A DNA stretch of 64,000 bases. Source: Sordariomycetes sp. S80-01Y. Lineage: Eukaryota > Ascomycota > Sordariomycetes. The stretch's first letter is position 1, and every line of letters begins with the position of its first letter. Shown here piece by piece: positions 10,249 to 21,258 of the stretch. The stretch is taken from the NCBI GenBank assembly GCA_037042185.1, contig JAXQJY010000021.1, forward strand, positions 682,001-746,000, given 5' to 3'. A program made the translations under genes and the position numbers. The notes beneath the pieces are model-generated. The model was not told the DNA's origin and searched no databases. It saw only the letters and a list, made by a program, of their open reading frames with translations.

Positions 10249-12222
10249 ATGAAGAGGCTTTCCCACGTGTTTATCATGGCAATGAGCCTGGGGTGCAAAG
10301 CCGACTGTCGAAATGATTCTGGGATGATATATGGATTTGACAGCGTAAGTCCTGAACAGTGCAGATAATTTCCAGTCCGTTTTTCGACCTTTCTGACTAC
10401 CCATCCAGATCACATCATCCACCAATCTCACGTGGACACCATGTTTCGATGACTTCACATGCTCGAAGCTGGAAGTTCCATTGGATTATTCAAACAAAAG
10501 TCTTGGCAAGACGTCGATCGCCTTCATGAAACTGGCTGGCAAGAATGCCACAGTCGAATCCCCAAGCATCGTTTTAATCCCAGGTGAGATCCCGAACCAC
10601 ATCAACTACGTGAGGTGACGCCGTGCTACTTGTGACAGGACTGAAACTTATTTAGGCGGCCCGGGTGGCTCAGGCGTCGACCTCCTACTCGATTACCAGT
10701 CCCTCCCAGGGCAGATTTTCGGGGAGCAGTACAACTTTGTCTCCTTTGACCCTCGCGGCGTAAGCAACAGCGGTCCGAGCCTGAATTGCTTCTCTCAGAA
10801 CGCAGAAGCAAGATCAGCCTTCATTCGACTACATAGTACTGGCGCTACCAACGTCTCGTCAACATCTCTTGAGGAACAGTATTACTCAAGTTCCATCTAC
10901 GGAGAATGGTGCAATGATGCTGTCGAGAATGAGTCACCCCATGGCTACTTTGTGACTACCCCGGCCGTCGCCCATGACTTGCTCACATTTACGGAAGCTG
11001 AAGCCCAGTTGGCTGGTCATTCACCATCGGACGCCAAACTGTGGAGTTATGGCATCAGTTACGGCACTGTTATAGGCAGCACGTTCGCCTCCATGTTTCC
11101 TGACAGAGTTGGGAGAATGATACTCGATGGTGTCCTGGACGCAGAGAAGTATTATAACAACGACTGGAGAGAAACTGTTGATCAAATGGATGCGGCCATG
11201 GAGTACTTCTCGAGCCTCTGTCATTCCGCAGGTCCTGAAAATTGTTCCTTCTGGGGACCCACGCCAGCTGCTATCACGTCTAGAATAGACAGCCTCGTCC
11301 ATGAGCTTCAGAATCATCCAGTCCCGGTCAGCGGAATCAAAAGTTACGAACTCCCGGCACTGGTCACCTACTCGGACCTCAAGGCTCTTTTCCTTGACAC
11401 CCTCTATCTCCCACTCACAAAGTTTTCTACCATGGCCGACATCTTGCAAAAGCTCGAGCGTGGGGACGCGTCCGCGCTCGTGGGCATGTTCGACCGGTTG
11501 AATTCGACTTCCGATGCCCGTCTCGCCATTCAGTGTGCTGATTCGTATCGCAACAACAGTCTCACTACTATTGAGGAATTCCAGAGTTATGTTGAGTACA
11601 CATCCTCCAAGAGCAAGTATATTGGCGACATTTATCCTATCTTCCAAGACAACATCTTGTGTAGGTCATTCCGGCCGCAATTACCTGATAGCATGATGTT
11701 ACAAGGTAGGCAGCCCTCTTATTTCCTCTTGTTCTTTTCAAGTTCTTCGAGTTACATTTATTAGAGAGATTGCTAACCGATTCCCTTGCTTGCAGACCCA
11801 ATCGAGGGACTGGACAAGCCTACGTCTTTCCCAATTCTGTTCGCGAGCAACACGATCGATCCTTTGACACCCTTGAAATGGTACGTTTCGGAGAAGAAAA
11901 ACATTAATTTTGGATTGTTTCCCATCAACTTACCTTTTCAAAGGGCTCGCAAAATGTCTTCTCGGTTTGCCGGATCGGCACTCCTGTTGCAAGAAGCCGT
12001 TGGTGTAAGTTGTTATCAGCGCTTGCTCGCGCAGCTATCGTCAAGAAGAGCCCCAGCTGACTTGTTAAACTTTTTCCTTGAATACAGCATACCGTTATTA
12101 ATCAGCTGGGTTCAAACTGTTACTTCGGACACGTCCAGGCATACCTCCAAGGCATAGTGCCGCCCACCAACACTACCTGCTCTCAGCAACACGTCCCTTT
12201 TTCTAACGGTAGCTCTATATGA
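10249..12222 (+). CDS. Secreted S33-type alpha/beta-hydrolase (tripeptidyl aminopeptidase-like, TAP C-domain)
   Basis: This is a predicted secreted serine peptidase of 533 aa in six exons: 10249-10344, 10409-10583, 10656-11705, 11796-11880, 11944-12004 and 12088-12222. All junctions are GT-AG and phase-consistent. The N-terminus (MKRLSHVFIMAMSLGCKADC) reads as a signal peptide. The oxyanion-hole region GGPGGSG is split by intron 2. The nucleophile elbow is GISYG with Ser225; the acid is Asp462 in SNTIDPLTP; the catalytic His is His490, the first codon of the last exon (GHTVINQ). The C-terminal region, HVQAYLQGIVPPTNTTC, matches the TAP-like C-terminal domain (PF08386). Several N-glycosylation sequons (NLT, NCS, NNS, NTT) fit secretion. 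It probably trims peptides extracellularly; the exact specificity is not readable. Confidence 0.88.
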
Positions 12223-14470
12223 AGGTTTCCGAATCTGTTCAGAAGTGTTTCAGGCTGACGAGAGCTGAAAAGAGTTTAGGAGAGCTTAGCGGGGAGCTTG
12301 GTGCTTTCAATGAGTTGGACGGCGATGTGGACAATTATCAGTCTCGAAACCCTTGTTAAAGGTTGAGATCACCAGCACTTAGCATCTATAAAACACACAT
12401 GACTTTACTCGGTATGATCTCAGTGATTGGGTTCTGCACTTTCTTCGCACACTTAGTGGAGGGTTTTCTGCCCGTCCGTGACAGATAGAACTAGCATATT
12501 CTCACAAAGCTCTGTATGAATTGCGGTGATAAACTCAGCCCCTGGGAGCCTTTGAGGCTACACTCAGCTCCCCAGGGACCTCGCCAGTGGAAAATTTGAT
12601 CTCAGGTCCAAGCATTAGCGCTCGATCAGTGGTGATTGACAACGCGACCATAGCTCATCGATCATCCCGAGTGTGAGGCTCCAGGGTAAGGGCGGCATGG
12701 GGGCTATTCTCGATCAGGCAAGGCCTCACGCCGTGGTCGTTCAAGCTGCGACCACTGCAGAGGTACGGCTACGTAGGTACGAATTTAGGGACCCACCAAG
12801 CGTTGTCTCGAAGGCTTGGCTCATATAACTCGTGGCCATCACGAGGTCAAGTCCAAAGCGTAGTTGCTGTGCTACCGGGCGTGGTGAAGGACAGCTGCTG
12901 GTTATGGAGCGCGTTGAATGCTAAGCAAGATCAGCTGTCGGCTGGTGGAACTCGTGGAACGTTTCAAGAAGGATAGCCAAGGCGTCTCAAGTCAAGCTTG
13001 AGGCTCGTGGCGAGCTAGGTGACCGGTGCCCAAAGGATGACGTTGGCCTCTTCGGATCAGCGCCGGATTCCCTGGCTTTGAGAATCGGCAAAGACACCCT
13101 GTCTGCGCCTCCTTGCAGCTTGCCCCAGGCTAGTATCATCATCAGTCGAGAACGGTGGGCGCGACGGACGCGACGGAGCCCAAGATCTGGAACGAATTCT
13201 TTGGCTTTGAGCTAAAGCGGCTGCTGAAAAGCTTGACTGCTCCAACGAGCTAGCTCTGGAGCCAGCCTGCTCGGCTGGCACGCTGGATTCGACGTGGTGA
13301 CGCATTCAGAGACACAGAAAATGAAGAGCAGTCGGTAGACGAGACGGGAACCCTGGAGTTTTGGGACCGGGGGTCGATCAGGCCCTGAAGCTGTCTGCAG
13401 AGCTCGCTGCAGCTCCCGGTGATGAGACCAGCAGCCCAACGCCAATTGGGTATAGCGGCTGCGGGAGGGCAGCAGCTTGGGGGTTCACATCACGACCAAA
13501 ATCTCAAGACGCGCAGCGGGGAGTTTATCGAGCTGAGGCGGCCCGGCAAGCGGATGCCCGTGAACGGAGTCGCGATGGAGGGAATGCGCCGGCGAGCATA
13601 TTTGGAGCGTGTGTGGCAGACTTCAACTTCAAGTTCCATTGACGATGGCGACTCCAGGTCGGACAGGGGTAATGGTCCCCTCTCAAACGCCCCAGCTGCT
13701 CTTGCCATCTTGACGTTTTGCCCTGCACCTCAGAGGTGGACCGTGACGGTGGACAGGTGGAGGCTGCCCGTGAATTGGCCCCCTAGATTGTGGCGGTTGC
13801 TCTGGTGTCTAGAAGGGGCCGTCGGCCACTGAGCGGGCTGGGCCTTCCCCCGAACCCACTTCTTGCCCACCATGACCACCCACTGAGAGCTGCAGCCACA
13901 CTGCTCCACGTCCTGGCCGGGACTGCCATCATCATCCACCACTTCTGTCCCCAACTCTCCCCATCCCATCCATCCCTCTCCTGGCCAAAGCTGCCTCTCC
14001 CCAACTCCTGCTCAGCGCTGTTTCTCAGATCCAGCATCACCGACGCCGTCGTCGTGGCTTCTCGTTCTCGTCTCGTCTCTTCAGACTTGACTTCTTGATC
14101 CACGCTCTCCTTGGCCCACACTCCTTGGCTCTACGGTCATATCTACTGAGCTCGCTGGATCGGCCAGTCCCTCCCAACTGTCCAACCGCCTCAACCTCCC
14201 CCAAAAACATCACAATACCCTCCTTACCGGGTCGAATCCTTTGAAAACCCCCAAATACCCCCCTTACGCCCTCGCCGCTGCAATCCGTCCGCCTGTCCCT
14301 GTGCCTTAACAAACCCGACACCATCCAATACATCCGCGCAACGCGAACATACCGGAGCGGACTCGACGTGTCCCTCTTGTATCATCCTTTGACCTCGACA
14401 CATCGCATACTTGTCGACTTCCCGCACCCGACGTGCACATACCAGCTCCTGCTGCCTCGCACTGCCCGTC
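12223..14470. other. 2.2-kb gene-free region ending in the SSD1 leader
   Basis: Short ORFs on both strands carry no recognisable domain. From about 13840 the plus strand becomes strongly pyrimidine-rich and lacks ATG until the SSD1 start, which fits a long 5' leader. No tRNA, transposon end or tandem repeat was recognised. Confidence 0.5.
13871..14470 (+). promoter_or_regulatory. Long AUG-free pyrimidine-rich leader of SSD1 with a minimal uORF
   Basis: The last ATG before the SSD1 start is at 13871 and opens a four-codon frame (MTTH, stop at 13885). The next 585 nt (13886-14470) contain no ATG on the plus strand and are rich in C and T. This pattern is expected of a scanned 5' leader selected against upstream starts. 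The transcription start is not known, so the uORF may lie outside the mRNA. Confidence 0.5.
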
Positions 14471-17400
14471 ATGGAGCAGCAAGGTCAACAGCAGCAGAAC
14501 CCTCAGCAACCGCAAGGTCAGCCTCAGGGCCAAGGGCCGCAGCAGCCTCAGGCTACTGGTGGCGTCCATGGCCCGGCCGGTCGTAGGCTGCACATTGCTC
14601 ACCGTCGGAGTCCTTCCGAGTTGACTCCTTTGATGAGCATGTTTGCCAACCCTGGAAGTAAGTCCAAAAATGAATCTGTAGCCCTTGTTTCACCTCCTGT
14701 ACCACCCAGTTGCTAACCGCTGCCTCTCCGTACAGTGGAACAGTTGGCTATTCAGCAGCAGATCGAGCTCCTGCAGCAGCAACAGCAGCAGATTCAGGCT
14801 ACTCAGCAGCAATATGTCAACATGGGCATGATGCCTCCTGGCCAGCCCATGCATGGCGGACAATACAATCCTTTGCAATCGATGGGAAATATGCAGCAAC
14901 CCAACTTCCAGTTCCCTGCCCAGCAGATGGGACAACAAAACGTTAACATGGCTCCGCCGAATCAGCCCATGTCACATCGCCGTAATCAGTCGGCACTGCC
15001 CAACGTCGGTATGGGCCCGCCACCTGCCCCCTCTTCGGGCGCCTCTGGTTCGACCTTTGGCAACTTCGAGGCTCCTCAGGCTGGCCAAGGTCGTGGAGAG
15101 AACGCGGGCCGCGGTGGTCGTGGTGGCGGTGGAGGTGGCGGTCACCAACGACGACACTCCCTCGCCCTGTCCGACGCAAAGAAGGCTGCCGAGCTTGCCC
15201 AACAGAAGCGAACGACAACTGGCTTCTCCTTCCCCGCCGCTCCTGACCCGAACGAGAAGAATGACGAGAACAAGCCTGCGCAGGCACCAGCTGAGATGGC
15301 ACCTCCCCCCACTGCCGGCCGCGGCGGCCGCGGCGGACATGGTCGCAGCCAGAGCATGGCTGTGAATGGAGGACGCGGGGGCGCCCGTGCCTTCGGAGGA
15401 GAGGACTTCGGCCGACGGGGTGGTCACGCTCGTACTGGGTCTCGCAACTTCGAGGGCAACTGGCGCACTCAACAAGGCCAAGACCAGGGTAACGCCGGTC
15501 AGAACCAAGGCTTCCAGCCCGGGCACCGTTCCCAAGGCTCGATGAACCAGTCTATCTCTTCGATGGGGGGCTTCCAGTATAACCCCAACCAGCCGCAGCT
15601 CATGCAGATGCCAAACCAGATGGTCATGCCCCAGATGTACGGCCAGCAGATGAACCCGATGCAGCAGCTCCAGGCCCTGCAAGCTGCACAGATGAATCCC
15701 CAGCAGCTTCACGGTCTGCAAGGCTCTCAGCATGCTGGCGGCATGGGCGGTCAGCAGCAGCAGCAGCGCAAGACCCTCTTCACCCCCTACCTCCCTCAGG
15801 CTTCTCTTCCTGCTCTTCTTGGCGACGGGCAGCTTGTCTCGGGTATCCTGCGTGTTAACAAGAAGAACCGTAGTGACGCTTACGTTACCACGTCTGATGG
15901 TGTCCTAGATGCCGATATCTTCATCTGCGGTAGCAAGGACCGTAACCGTGCGCTCGAGGGAGATCTGGTTGCCATTGAGCTCCTCGATGTTGATGAGGTA
16001 TGGTCTCAGAAGCGGGAGAAGGAGGAGAAGAAGAAGCGCAAGGACATCACCGATACCCGATCTGGCTCCACCAACCAGGGTCACCGCGACACTGGAAACA
16101 ATGATGACAACAACAACGGTGATGGTGGTATCCGCCGTCGCGGTAGTCTCCGTCAGCGCCCGACACAGAAGAAGAATGATGATGTTGAAGTCGAGGGCCA
16201 AAGCTTGCTCCTCGTCGAGGAGGAGGAGATCAACGATGAGCAGAAGCCGCTCTATGCCGGTCACGTTGTGGCTGTCATTGAACGCGTTGCTGGCCAAATG
16301 TTTTCCGGTACTCTCGGTCTTCTGCGACCATCTAGCCAAGCCACCAAAGAGAAGCAGGAAGCCGAGAGGGCTGCACGCGATGGTGGCAATGGCCGTCAGG
16401 ATTCGCGACACCAGGAGAAGCCTAAGATTGTGTGGTTCAAGCCTACTGATAAGCGTGTGCCGCTCATTGCCATCCCTACCGAACAGGCTCCCCGCGACTT
16501 TGTCGAGAAACACCAGGACTATGCCGACAAGATCTTCGTCGCATGCATCAAGCGTTGGCCTATCACCTCTCTTCACCCATTCGGTACCCTCGTTGAGCAG
16601 CTTGGACGCATGGGCGAGCTGAAGGTTGAGACCGACGCTTTGCTGCGCGACAACAACTTTGCTTCAGATGAATTTTCTGATGCCGTTTTGCGGAGCGTTG
16701 GCTTGCAGGACTGGTCTCTCGAAAAGGAAGATGAGGCGTCCATCTCCGCGCGCCGTGACTTCCGGGATGAGCAAGCTTTCACCGTCGACTTCGATGGTGG
16801 CGCTGAGCTTGGCAACGCTGTTCACATCAAGAATCGCCCCGATGGCAAGGTTGAAGTCGCGATTCACGTTCCCGATGTTACCCACTTCGTGAAGCCCAAC
16901 TCTTTGGTCGATCGCGAGGCCAAGAAGCGCGGGACCTCGGTGCAGTTGATTAACCGCTTCTGCGCCCTTCTACCTCCCAAGCTTGCCACTGAGCTGTGCC
17001 AGTTGTCGCCAGACCAGGAGCGCTTGACCGTGTCTGTTGTATTCAGCGTCAATCCTCACACCGGCGCCGTCGCTGAAGGAGATGCCTGGGTCGGACGCAG
17101 TATCATAAAGAGCGCCGGCACCGTATCACTGAGCGACATTGAGCAGGCACTTACCTCAGACAGTCCAAAGGATGTTGGCAAGGTACCTGTCAAGACCCTG
17201 CAGATGCTCAACGCCGTTGCACAGAAGTTCCGTGAGGCGCGTCTTGGCGCTGGAGGCGAGCCTATTGCTCCTCTTCGTCTGCTGCAGCAGCTTGACGACG
17301 AGAACCGCCCAGTTCAACACAACTTGTTTGAGTCTACCCAGGCCCTCGAGCTTGTCGAGGAGCTCATGCACAAGGCCAACGCCTACGTTGGTCAGCGATT

Positions 17401-18657
17401 GGCTCAAGGTCTTCCGGAGAAGGCCATCCTGCGCCGGCAAGCAGCCCCCAACCCTCGCCGGCTCGAGACTTTCGCCGATCGCATGAATGCAATCGGTTAC
17501 GAAATCGACACCTCAAGCAGTGGGGCCGTGCAGAGCAGCTTGTTCAAGGTTGACGACTCCGATCTGCGCAAGGGTATGGAGACTCTCCTTGTGAAGTCTA
17601 TGCAGCGTGCCAAGTATTTCATTGCTGGCAAGACCGCCAAGCTCCTTTGGCCTCACTACGCCCTCAACCTCCCTATCTACACTCACTTCACAAGTCCTAC
17701 TCGCCGTTACGCCGATATCATAGCTCACCGTCAGCTTGAGGCGGTTCTCTCCGAGGGCAAGATTGAGTACAACGAGGACATGGAGAACCTCGTCAAGACT
17801 GTCGAGGCTGCAAACACCAAGAAGGACTCCGCACAGAATGCCCAGGAACAGAGCATCCACATTGAGTCTTGCCGTTCCATGGACAAGGCTCGCCAGGAGG
17901 CTAACGGTGACCTCATTGCTGAAGGCATCGTCCTTTGCGTCTACGAGTCGGCTTTCGACGTCCTCGTTCCTGAATGGGGCTTCGAGAAGCGCGTCCACTG
18001 CGATCAGTTGCCCCTCAAGAAGGCCGAGTTCAGGAAGGAGAAGCGTGTCCTGGAACTGTACTGGGAGAAGGGTGTACCCAGCTCTGCTTACGTCCCCGAG
18101 GATGAGCGGCCCAGGGCTGCCGCTTCTCAGCGTATGAGCAACGCTCTCGCGGCTCAGCGCCAGGCTGAAGAGGCCGAGCGCCAGAGGAGGGAGCGCGACG
18201 AGGCCGCCCGTAAGCAGACGGAGACGGGCACTATCTCCACCGACGACGTGGATGCTTTGTTCGATGACGAGGAGGATGGCACGTCGGACGTGACTGAGGC
18301 CATGGCAGGTGCTTCGCTGGCCGAGAGACCGACACAAAGCGTCCCCGGCTCCCCGGCCCGCACCTCTTCGACCGCTGGTGGCCTGCAGCGCACCCGTTCT
18401 GACTCCAAGGTGCCTGTGGCTGACGCTCCCGAGTCCCGCTTGAACAACAAGGAGAAGTACATGAAGCTGTTTACTCTACGTGAGGAGGGAGGCGATTACA
18501 TCCAGGATGTGACTGAGATGACGCGGGTGCCGGTCATCTTGAAGACGGACCTGAGCAAGAGCCCTCCGTAAGTACTCTACCGCTTGACCTCTTAGCACGG
18601 AACTGACCGCCTAATAGTTGCCTGACCATCCGGTCTTTGAACCCCTATGCTCTTTAA
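14471..18657 (+). CDS. SSD1: SSD1-family RNA-binding pseudonuclease (cell-wall and polarity regulator)
   Basis: This is a translational repressor of the RNase II-like SSD1/Sts5 family. Its exons are 14471-14657, 14736-18567 and 18618-18657; 1352 aa. The N-terminal about 350 residues are Q/N/G-rich and contain five NDR-kinase (Cbk1/Orb6) consensus sites HxRxxS at Ser49, Ser148, Ser204, Ser269 and Ser298, plus RGG repeats. Cold-shock-like OB folds follow (QRKTLFTPYLPQASLPALLG, then GHVVAVIERVAGQMFSGTLG). The RNB region begins near RRDFRDEQAFTVDFDGGAEL, where the acidic DxxxxxDxDD cluster of active RNases is missing, as in known inactive SSD1 proteins. FTSPTRRYADIIAHRQLEA is the conserved RNB end. 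The last exon encodes CLTIRSLNPYAL, the family C-terminus. It binds mRNAs for cell-wall proteins. Confidence 0.95.
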
Positions 18658-19830
18658 ATCACTAATCGTGTCTGATGATACGGTTGTAGGAGGGGTTGAT
18701 GATTCAACCGCCTTGGCGTGGTGGATGCGGCGGATTGTTGTGAAAAAGAGATTGCACGCGTACAATATACTTATGGTAATTGCATGTACTCTGGTGTGTA
18801 AATGGCTATAGCGCGGTGTCGGTGCAGGAAAAGGGAGCGGTAGATTGGGACCTGGAGGGATGACGAGCATCCGAACCTCAAATATAGTAGCGAGTATGAT
18901 TCCCGAGACAATTGTCGATACGGCATCTCCCATGTTTGCATGCGAGTTCTTGACGGACCATCTGAATTGCCGACGAGGCCTGACACGGAGAAGACGGGGC
19001 CGCGTATCAGGGGCGTCAGGGGTGTTTCGGAGAGGCTGAACACCCGGATACGGAGCGTCCACCGTCTTTGAGCCGGTCGCAGCCTGCGCCGAGGAAGGCC
19101 AAGTCGTGTTTTAGATGTGTCTGATGCACTCGTCCCGTCTCTTATTCTGGAGCTTAATTCCAAGGGTACATGCAGTTGATCGTGTCGTGCGTGGACCTCG
19201 TACAGCTGAGCCAGAAGTCAGATGGTGGCGAGCGGTAATGTCTGAGTAAACTTGGCCTGAGGACCGCAACACGATGAACGCGGCCAACGCCAACGCTACG
19301 CATCACTGTAGACACTGAGCGTGAGTAACTTCCAGAAAGTCCCAGAGCACGACGAGAACTGTCTCCCAAGAAGCGAAGGCGGTAGTTGTTCAGACGACCA
19401 GCCAGCGTGTCACGCACCCACACCACCCCTGAGTCGATCACGGCGGATGTCGCCTCACCCGAACCCTCGACATGCTCGCCCACCGCATTATCTTAAGGGT
19501 GGACGTGCGTGATATACCTTGGCAGGATACAAGAACGAGGCCATGTCCCCGTCTCGTCTCTCCTCTTGGCCCCCTCCTCTCATCCGCTTTCTCCTCGCTC
19601 TGCCGTCGATCACCTCTCTTTCTTTTGGTGAAGCAAGCTCTGGTCAGCTTGCCCTGTCTGTCGTTCCCTTACTTACTTTCGATTCGTACCCGAACAACAA
19701 TTTCTTCTAATATCTTCTTACCCCTATCCCTGGCTGGACCACCTGTCGAAAGAGAACAAAAACAAAAAACTGCGTCGACCGCATTGGAGCTGGCTCAGAC
19801 CCCCGACTCGAAAAGTAAAGCATCTTCGAC
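18658..19830. other. Intergenic between SSD1 and the ferritin-like gene
   Basis: A minus-strand ORF at 18592-19062 has one hydrophobic stretch but overlaps the SSD1 3' exon and has no recognisable family. The last 300 nt (19530-19830) are pyrimidine-rich and are probably the promoter and leader of the next gene. Confidence 0.45.
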
Positions 19831-20841
19831 ATGTTGTTCAACCCCCTAATCGTGGCCGTGCTGGCTGGTCTTGCTTCCGCCCTCCCCTCGGCACCTCGTC
19901 TATCGGCTCAGGATATCCAAAGACGTCAAAATGAGGCTGCCGCAGAGCTCGGCCTCGGAGACCCGGATATCCTCCAGTTGTAAGTCATCTCTTCCACTCT
20001 GTCCCACGAGGCGAAACCTCGGGCTGACCACCACGTCTTTCGTAGCGCCCTCACGCTCGAGCACCTTGAATCCGAGTTCTACCACCAGGCAGTCCTCCAG
20101 TTCCCAACGCCGGAGTCCCTCGGCTTGTCCGTTCAGGCGTTTGATGACATCAACACCATCGGCTTCACCGAGTCGCAGCACGTCTCGACGCTGCAGTCCG
20201 CACTGGCGCAGGCGGGCATCGCCCCCGTCCAGCCGTGCGAGTACGATTTCTCCGCTGCTCTCGGCTCCGCGGAGACCTTCATGGCCACCGCCGCCATCCT
20301 GGAGAACGTCGGCGTTGCGGCCTATCTCGGGGCGGCAGGCCTGGTGCAGGACCCGGCCATCCTGGGCGTCGCGGGCAGCATCCTGACCATCGAGGCGCGC
20401 CACCAGAGCGCCATCCGCATCTTCCAGGGCGTCAAGGCCGTGCCGCAGGGCTTCGACGCGAGCCTGGGCCTGAGGAGCGTCTTCTCCCTGGCCGCGCCCT
20501 TCATCACATCCTGCCCCGAGGGGTCCAACCTCGTCGTCGAGGCCTTCCCCACCCTCGCCATGGCCGAGGGTCAGGGGGACATCGCCGCCCTGGCCCTGAG
20601 CGGCGCAAAGGTCCAGCTGACGAGCGACGCAGCCGGCCAGGCCACGCACTGCGCCTTTACGTCGGGTGGCGTGAGGGCCGGAGGCACCATCTTCAGCGTT
20701 TTCACCGAGGGCGAGGGCTGCGAGGTTCCCCAGGGAGTCGTGGGCACGAGTTACTTGGCCTTGGCCAGTGAGGCACCGCTGGACGGCATAATGACGGACA
20801 CCATCACTGTTGCTGGTCCTATTGCCGTGACACTCACTTAG
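19831..20841 (+). CDS. Secreted ferritin-like (Rds1-type) protein
   Basis: This is a predicted secreted protein of 314 aa in two exons, 19831-19979 and 20046-20841, with a 66-nt GTAAGT...GTAG intron. A signal peptide (MLFNPLIVAVLAGLASALPS) is followed by a short basic stretch (IQRRQNE) that could be a processing site. The ferritin-like fold (PF13668) shows LTLEHLESEFYHQAVLQF in helix 1, then SQHVSTLQSALAQAG, AAILENVGVAAYLGAAGLV and the ILTIEARHQSAIRI helix; Glu and His residues sit in the positions used for a di-metal site. The C-terminal about 120 residues form a beta-rich extension typical of Rds1-like proteins. Relatives in yeasts and moulds are induced by nutrient stress; no enzymatic reaction has been assigned to them. 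Confidence 0.88.
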
Positions 20842-21258
20842 TGGGAAAGGAAGCGGGCAGAGCAGGATGATACCCAGAGCGGCAGAGCTGGTGGTCGACA
20901 TGGAGGAGTTTGCTCTTTGCAGACATGTATCCCTCGCTAGTAAATCTACCACTAGTACTAGTAATATACCAGTCTTCTTGTAGAACACATGATCCTCCTT
21001 CTTCCTCGTGATCCTGCGCCTAGCGTCCTTGACAAGCTCGCAGGAGCGCCGAAGGCCTCCGATATCCATCCCCACGCCGTATCGGGGGCGACAAGTGTCA
21101 CTGTACCGGCGCCTTATGCCGACCCATGGACCATCGCCGGGGAACCCGGGACGAAGCTTCTCTACGTCAGCCAGCTAGTGATGTAAACCTTGAGGGTAAC
21201 TCTTTGAATTGATACGAGCCTCTCTGAGTAATCAAAAGGCTGTGCCTTCCATCTCTCC
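20842..21258. other. Intergenic between convergent genes
   Basis: This holds the 3' regions of the ferritin-like gene and MKT1, plus a 12-nt palindrome at 20951-20962 (ACTAGTACTAGT). No coding ORF is supported. Confidence 0.5.

Noticed and set aside
12223-13800. Search for a transposon relic in the gene-free stretch
   Set aside because: No terminal repeats, no transposase or polymerase motifs and no strong AT bias were found.
14972-15733. Minus-strand 253-codon ORF and similar long antisense frames inside SSD1 and the Ams2-like gene
   Set aside because: They arise from GC-rich codon usage of the sense genes and show no family.
18592-19062. Minus-strand 156-codon ORF with a hydrophobic stretch
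   Set aside because: It overlaps the SSD1 terminal exon, has no recognisable family and several frames are equally open.
19900-21075. 391-codon minus-strand ORF
   Set aside because: It is the antisense shadow of the ferritin-like gene, whose spliced product has a signal peptide and conserved helices.
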